The notes under the pieces: model-generated
Told to the model about the DNA's origin: nothing
Databases searched by the model: none
Seen by the model: only the letters and a program-made list of their open reading frames with translations
Source of the DNA: Variovorax paradoxus
Lineage (GTDB): Bacteria; Pseudomonadota; Gammaproteobacteria; Burkholderiales; Burkholderiaceae_C
Reading direction: 5' to 3'
Assembly: GCF_030811855.1 (NCBI RefSeq)
Contig: NZ_JAUSRN010000001.1
Coordinates: 372,001-436,000, forward strand
Length of the DNA stretch: 64,000 bases
Position numbers and translations under genes: made by a program
Shown: positions 59,672 to 64,000 of the stretch, piece after piece
Position numbering within the stretch: position 1 is the stretch's first letter
Layout of the letters: the number at the start of each line of letters is the position of its first letter

Positions 59672-59710
59672 AAAACAAACGCATTTGCAGTATGCAACTT
59701 AAATTTGTTT
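59672..59710. promoter_or_regulatory. Nested dyad, likely IclR operator
   Basis: AAACAAA (59673-59679) pairs with TTTGTTT (59704-59710), and inside it GCAT-N7-ATGC (59681-59695) forms a second dyad. It lies 30-70 bp upstream of the MBL gene start and 128 bp before the divergent IclR gene. AT-rich concentric palindromes of this size are typical of IclR-type operators. Confidence 0.55.
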
Positions 59711-59837
59711 ATGGCAAACTGATTTGTCGAAACGGACTTGCGGACTTTCCCTAGGTCGATCGGCCACGCCAGGCGATTCGCACGTCGCAAATCTCTCTTC
59801 GGCGGCGCACTAGACTTCCAGCAACTTGAAAGGCGAT

Positions 59838-60650
59838 ATGCGAGACAGCCATCCCGAAGAAGCCGCGAAGGAAGACAAGGCGCAGCGCGCCGTCCAGGCG
59901 ATCGAGGTGGGGGGACGATTGCTGCTTGCCCTGGCCGACAGCCAGACGCCCCTGACGCTCAGGGACCTCTCGAGCCGATCCGGTCTTCCCGCTTCACGCG
60001 CACACCCGTACCTGGTGAGCTTCGGCAAGCTCGGGTTGATCGAACAGGAAGCCGAGACCGGCCGCTATGCGCTTGGCCCGGCCGCATTGCGGCTGGGACT
60101 GACGTGCCTGCACCAGCTGGATCCTGTACGGGTCGTGCTGCCCATCGCCCAGCAGCTGGCGGCGTCCACCGGACACGCGGTGGCGGTGGCCATCTGGGGC
60201 AATTTCGGTCCGACGATCATCCGGATGATCGAGGCGCGCGAACCACTGCACGTCTCGATGCGCGCAGGCACCGTGATGTCGATCCTCGGCACGGCCACCG
60301 GCCGCGCGTTTGCGGCCGTGCTGCCTGCTGATCGCATCGAGAAGGCCATGGCCGTGGCGCTCGGCGACCCGGAAGACCGCAAGGCGCCGCTAATGAAGCC
60401 GAAGACCAGGGAACTGCGCGAGGCTGTGGCGGAGCTCCGCGACCATGGCGTCACACGCGCCGAGGGAAAGCCGATTCCCGGTGTCAACGCTTTCAGCGCC
60501 CCTGTGCTCGATCACGACGGCGAACCCATGGTCGTGATCACGGCGCTCGGGCATCAGGACAGTTTCTCGGCCGACTGGAACTCCAGCGCCGCGTCAGCCG
60601 TTCGCCATGCGGCCGCAGAAGCATCCAGCCGTCTTGGCTGGCGCGGTTGA
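59838..60650 (+). CDS. IclR-family transcriptional regulator
   Basis: A 270-residue IclR regulator. The winged helix-turn-helix (AVQAIEVGGRLLLALADSQT, LTLRDLSSRSGLPASRAHPY) is followed by the GAF-like effector domain (ALGPAALRLGLTCL, GTATGRAFAAVLPA, PGVNAFSAPVLDHDGEPM). The start ATG 59838 follows AAAGG; TTG 59826 is an alternative. It is divergent from the MBL-monooxygenase-DUF2783-Bug genes and probably controls them in response to their aromatic substrate. Confidence 0.88.
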   Translation: MRDSHPEEAAKEDKAQRAVQAIEVGGRLLLALADSQTPLTLRDLSSRSGLPASRAHPYLVSFGKLGLIEQEAETGRYALGPAALRLGLTCLHQLDPVRVVLPIAQQLAASTGHAVAVAIWGNFGPTIIRMIEAREPLHVSMRAGTVMSILGTATGRAFAAVLPADRIEKAMAVALGDPEDRKAPLMKPKTRELREAVAELRDHGVTRAEGKPIPGVNAFSAPVLDHDGEPMVVITALGHQDSFSADWNSSAASAVRHAAAEASSRLGWRG

Positions 60651-60676
60651 GGCCGGCGCTTTAGCTCGGCACCCAT

Positions 60677-61603
60677 TCAGGCCGGGGCGCCCTCCCCGTG
60701 TAGCCGCACGATCAAGGCGCGCATCCAGGCCACGGCGGGATCGCGGTGATACCGCCCATGCCAGAACAGGCTGATCGCGATCTCCGGCAGCTTGGCCGGA
60801 TGGCGGACATATGACAGCCCGAAGGGTCCCGCCAGGGCCTGAGCGAGCCGCTCGGGGACCGTGGCCACCAGGTCGGAATCGTGCAGGATGTGGCCGACCG
60901 CCACGTAGTGCGGCACCGTCAGCACGACCTTGCGATCGATCTTCTTGCGGCTGAGAAGCTCGTCGGCCTTGCCGTGGCCGGTTCCCTCCGACACCACGAC
61001 CACGTGGTCGGCCTGCGAGAACTCGGCCAGCGAAATCTGCCGCTTGTCCAGCGCATGGCCGCTGCGAAACATGCAGACGTAGTGCTGCTTGAACAGCCGC
61101 CGCTGGAAATAACCGCTCTTGAGCTGCGGCAGCAAGCCGATGGCGAGCGTGACATGGCCCGATTCCATCTCGTCCTGCAGATTGACCGCCGTGTTGCGAA
61201 CGGTGCTCAGCGACAGGCCCGGTGCCAAGCGCGCCAGCTCCTTCATGAGCTTGGGGAGGAAATAGATCTCCCCGATGTCGGTCATGCCGATGGTGAAGGC
61301 GCGCGTCGAGGTGGCCGGATCGAACGAGCTACGCTGGTTGATCGCGGCATGGATCGTCTGCAGGGCGCTCGCGGTCGGCTCGGCAAGCTGCTCTGCGAAC
61401 GGCGTCGGTTCCATGCCTTTCGGCGTCCGAAGGAACAGCGGGTCGTCGGTCAGCTTGCGCAGGCGCGCCAACGCGTTGCTCACGCCCGGCTGCGAAAGGC
61501 CGAGATTCGTCGCCGCCTTCGACACCCGTCGATCGATGAGCAGCTGGTTGAACACCACCAGCAGGTTGAGGTCGATGTCCTTGAGCTCCACGCCGGCTCC
61601 CAT
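60677..61603 (-). CDS. LysR-family regulator of the Rieske oxygenase genes (NagR/NahR-like)
   Basis: A 308-residue LysR regulator: LKDIDLNLLVVFNQLLIDRR and VSKAATNLGLSQPGVSNALARLRKL-type helix-turn-helix, FLRTPKGMEPTPFAEQLAEP, then an effector domain with MTDIGEIYFLPKLMKELAR. The style (MTDIGE) is that of NahR/NagR, which respond to salicylate, consistent with divergence from a salicylate 5-hydroxylase-type system. The palindrome TTCGCGAA touches its start (61604-61611). ATG 61603 is used; a GTG at 61591 is an alternative. Confidence 0.88.
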   Translation of the reverse strand: MGAGVELKDIDLNLLVVFNQLLIDRRVSKAATNLGLSQPGVSNALARLRKLTDDPLFLRTPKGMEPTPFAEQLAEPTASALQTIHAAINQRSSFDPATSTRAFTIGMTDIGEIYFLPKLMKELARLAPGLSLSTVRNTAVNLQDEMESGHVTLAIGLLPQLKSGYFQRRLFKQHYVCMFRSGHALDKRQISLAEFSQADHVVVVSEGTGHGKADELLSRKKIDRKVVLTVPHYVAVGHILHDSDLVATVPERLAQALAGPFGLSYVRHPAKLPEIAISLFWHGRYHRDPAVAWMRALIVRLHGEGAPA

Positions 61604-61720
61604 TCGCGAAATCTATATGAGGTATTCGGCACATTCTATTGAACGATGGAGCCGAACTGTCGATCATCGGGTACCACGAGACGAGCGGCGCATGCAACAT
61701 GGCCGCACAGGAGACAACAC

Positions 61721-62986
61721 ATGGACGACACGTCAGCAGTCTTTCCCCAGAAGATCCACTGGGAAGACAAGGGCACCAGCCGCATCCCCTTCATGGCCTA
61801 CACCGAGGCCGACCAGCACCGGCGCGAACTCGAGCGCCTGTTCTACCGCGGCCACTGGTGCTACGTGGGCCTGGAGGCCGAGATTCCGGAGGTCGGCGAT
61901 TTCAAGCGCACCGTCGTCGGCGAACGCTCGGTGATCATGGTGCGGGATGCCGAGGACTCCATCAGCGTGGTGGAGAACGTGTGCGCGCACCGCGGCATGC
62001 AGTTCTGCCGCGAGCGGCACGGCAACCGCAAGGCCAGCGGCTTCACCTGCCCCTACCACCAGTGGAACTACTCGCTGGGCGGCGATCTGCAAGGCGTGCC
62101 CTTCCGGCGCGGCGTCAAGCAGGACGGCAAGGTCAACGGCGGGATGCCGGCCGACTTCAAGCCCGCCGACCACGGCCTCAACAAACTCAAGGTCGCGACC
62201 CGCGGCGGCGTGGTGTTCGCGTCCTTCGATGCGGACGTGGAGTCGCTCGAAGACTTCATGGGCCCGGAAATCATGGGCTACTTCGACCGCCTGTTCAACG
62301 GCCGCAAGCTGACGATCCTCGGCTACAACCGCCAGCGCATTCCCGGCAACTGGAAGCTGATGCAGGAGAACATCAAGGACCCGTACCACCCGGGCCTCCT
62401 GCATACGTGGTTCGTCACCTTCGGGCTCTGGCGTGCGGACAACAAGTCGGAGCTCAAGATGGACAGCCATCATCGGCACGCCGCCATGATCTCGACCCGC
62501 GGCGCCAGCGGCAAGGCCAACGAAGTCACGCAGGTGTCGAGCTTCAAGGAAAGCATGAAACTCAACGATGACCGCTTCCTGGACATCGTGCCCGAGCCGT
62601 GGTGGAAGGGCCCCACGGCGGTGATGATGACGCTGTTCCCGAGCGTGATCTTCCAGCAGCAGGTCAACAGCGTCTCGACCCGGCACATCCAGCCGAGCGG
62701 CCCCGGCGCCTTCGATTTCGTGTGGACGCACTTCGGCTTCGAGGACGACGACGATGCGATGACACAGCGGCGGCTGCGCCAGGCCAATCTCTTCGGACCG
62801 GCAGGCTTCGTCTCGGCCGACGACGGCGAGGTAATCGAGCTTTCGCAGAAGGGCTTCGAACAGAAGCCTTTCCACCGCACGCTCGCCGAGCTCGGCGGCC
62901 GCGAGGTCGGCGACACGGACCACATGGTGACCGAGACGCTGATCCGGGGCATGTACGAGTACTGGCGCAAGGTCATGGAGGCTTGA
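61721..62986 (+). CDS. nagG: Rieske aromatic-ring oxygenase large subunit (salicylate 5-hydroxylase-like)
   Basis: A 421-residue alpha subunit of a ring-hydroxylating oxygenase. The Rieske 2Fe-2S ligands are Cys88 and His90 (CAHRG) and Cys110 and His113 (CPYH); the catalytic iron ligands lie in NIKDPYHPGLLH. PFRRGVKQDGKVNGGMP and VSTRHIQPSGPGAFDFVWTH are strongly reminiscent of salicylate 5-hydroxylase NagG, which makes gentisate; anthranilate dioxygenase is the closest alternative. The start ATG 61721 has CAGGAGA upstream. It leads the set alpha-beta-ferredoxin-reductase, divergent from a NahR-like regulator. Gentisate genes, if present, would lie beyond the window. Confidence 0.82.
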   Translation: MDDTSAVFPQKIHWEDKGTSRIPFMAYTEADQHRRELERLFYRGHWCYVGLEAEIPEVGDFKRTVVGERSVIMVRDAEDSISVVENVCAHRGMQFCRERHGNRKASGFTCPYHQWNYSLGGDLQGVPFRRGVKQDGKVNGGMPADFKPADHGLNKLKVATRGGVVFASFDADVESLEDFMGPEIMGYFDRLFNGRKLTILGYNRQRIPGNWKLMQENIKDPYHPGLLHTWFVTFGLWRADNKSELKMDSHHRHAAMISTRGASGKANEVTQVSSFKESMKLNDDRFLDIVPEPWWKGPTAVMMTLFPSVIFQQQVNSVSTRHIQPSGPGAFDFVWTHFGFEDDDDAMTQRRLRQANLFGPAGFVSADDGEVIELSQKGFEQKPFHRTLAELGGREVGDTDHMVTETLIRGMYEYWRKVMEA

Positions 62987-62987
62987 G

Positions 62988-63458
62988 ATGAACTTCCAGG
63001 ACTACTTCGACCTGACCCAGCTCTACGCCCGCTACGCCCAGGCCGTGAGCTCCGGCGAATGGGAACTCTGGCCGGAATTCTTCACAGACGACTGCAGCTA
63101 CCGGCTGCAGCCGCGCGAGAACTACGACCGCGGCTTTCCGCTGGCCACACTGTCGTTCGAGAGCAAGGGCATGCTGAAGGACCGCGTCTACGGCATTCGC
63201 GAGACCCTGTTCCACGACCCCTACTACCAGCGCCACGTCGTCGGGACGCCGCTCGTGCTGAAGGCCGAGGCGGACCGCTTCGAGTGCGAGGCCAACTACG
63301 CGGTGTTCCGCACCAAGCTGTCCGAACTCTCGAGCGTCTTCAGCGTGGGTCGCTACATCGACGTGGTCGTGCGCACCGAGCAAGGACTGAAGTTCGCCTC
63401 GCGCCAGGTCATCTACGACAGCGAAATGATCCCCAACTCCGTCATCTATCCCCTCTGA
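62988..63458 (+). CDS. nagH: Ring-hydroxylating oxygenase small subunit (salicylate 5-hydroxylase-like)
   Basis: A 156-residue beta subunit with the SnoaL/NTF2 cone fold of ring-hydroxylating oxygenases. [20 protein letters not shown], then [20 protein letters not shown] and [20 protein letters not shown], and [16 protein letters not shown] are typical. It starts one base after the alpha-subunit stop (TGAgATG), so stoichiometric coupled translation is likely. It assembles with the alpha subunit into the terminal oxygenase and has a structural role. Confidence 0.85.
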   Translation: MNFQDYFDLTQLYARYAQAVSSGEWELWPEFFTDDCSYRLQPRENYDRGFPLATLSFESKGMLKDRVYGIRETLFHDPYYQRHVVGTPLVLKAEADRFECEANYAVFRTKLSELSSVFSVGRYIDVVVRTEQGLKFASRQVIYDSEMIPNSVIYPL

Positions 63459-63466
63459 GGCCAGCC

Positions 63467-64000
<534 letters not shown>

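Noticed and set aside
61604-61611. TTCGCGAA palindrome as the NagR operator
   Set aside because: It directly touches the regulator start codon and is too short; no NahR-type half-sites with T-N11-A spacing could be settled on in the gap.

Overview
The window is high-GC DNA from a betaproteobacterium, most likely a Comamonadaceae member close to Variovorax. This is inferred from gene content, with no database search: five orphan tripartite-tricarboxylate (Bug) binding proteins, many LysR regulators beside small catabolic operons, the oxidative L-fucose pathway, and a salicylate 5-hydroxylase-type Rieske system. No rRNA, tRNA, CRISPR, phage or transposase gene was seen. Nearly all the DNA is metabolic or transport genes with their local regulators.

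Layout. (1) 1-16.2 kb: an aromatic-catabolism block lying between two ~385-bp direct repeats, each holding a SnoaL-like gene and the debris of a LysR 3' end. It contains a truncated molybdopterin oxidoreductase, an alpha/beta hydrolase plus flavin hydroxylase pair, and an eight-gene + strand operon: benzoylformate decarboxylase, aldehyde dehydrogenase, Bug protein, flavin monooxygenase, Bug protein, hydroxyquinol-type 1,2-dioxygenase, Dabb protein, maleylacetate reductase. Together these suggest conversion of a hydroxylated aryl-glyoxylate to 3-oxoadipate through hydroxyquinol. A short gene graveyard (15.2-15.6 kb) follows. (2) 16.3-22.2 kb: a Bug protein, a domain-permuted aconitase/isopropylmalate-dehydratase fusion, a LysR regulator, and a divergent tannase/feruloyl-esterase lipoprotein.

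(3) 22.2-34.2 kb: a nitrogen-type locus. A polar amino-acid ABC transporter and an SDR form one unit. accB-accC-pxpB-pxpC-(biotin-less carrier)-pxpA form a second, tightly coupled unit. A Nac-like LysR regulator and a divergent aminotransferase plus RraA-type gene complete the set. All three promoter regions carry an ATA-N9-TAT site, and two of them share a wider conserved 38-bp block, so this looks like one regulon. The acc/pxp genes together resemble a split urea-carboxylase-like enzyme.

(4) 34.4-42.1 kb: small hypothetical genes, an AraC regulator, DUF4242 and DUF3422 proteins, a TerC-family membrane protein, an NTF2-like secreted protein and an OmpR-type two-component system. (5) 42.2-47.2 kb: Bug protein, zinc alcohol dehydrogenase and an unknown gene with a divergent LysR, then a glycine-rich lipoprotein. 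(6) 47.4-55.3 kb: a complete-looking L-fucose uptake and oxidation operon (lactonase, RbsABC-type transporter, fuconate dehydratase, fucose dehydrogenase, mutarotase) with a divergent FadR-type regulator. (7) 55.4-60.7 kb: a frameshifted small gene, then Bug, DUF2783, flavin monooxygenase and metallo-beta-lactamase-fold genes with a divergent IclR regulator. (8) 60.7-64 kb: a LysR gene divergent from a four-component Rieske oxygenase whose reductase gene runs off the window.
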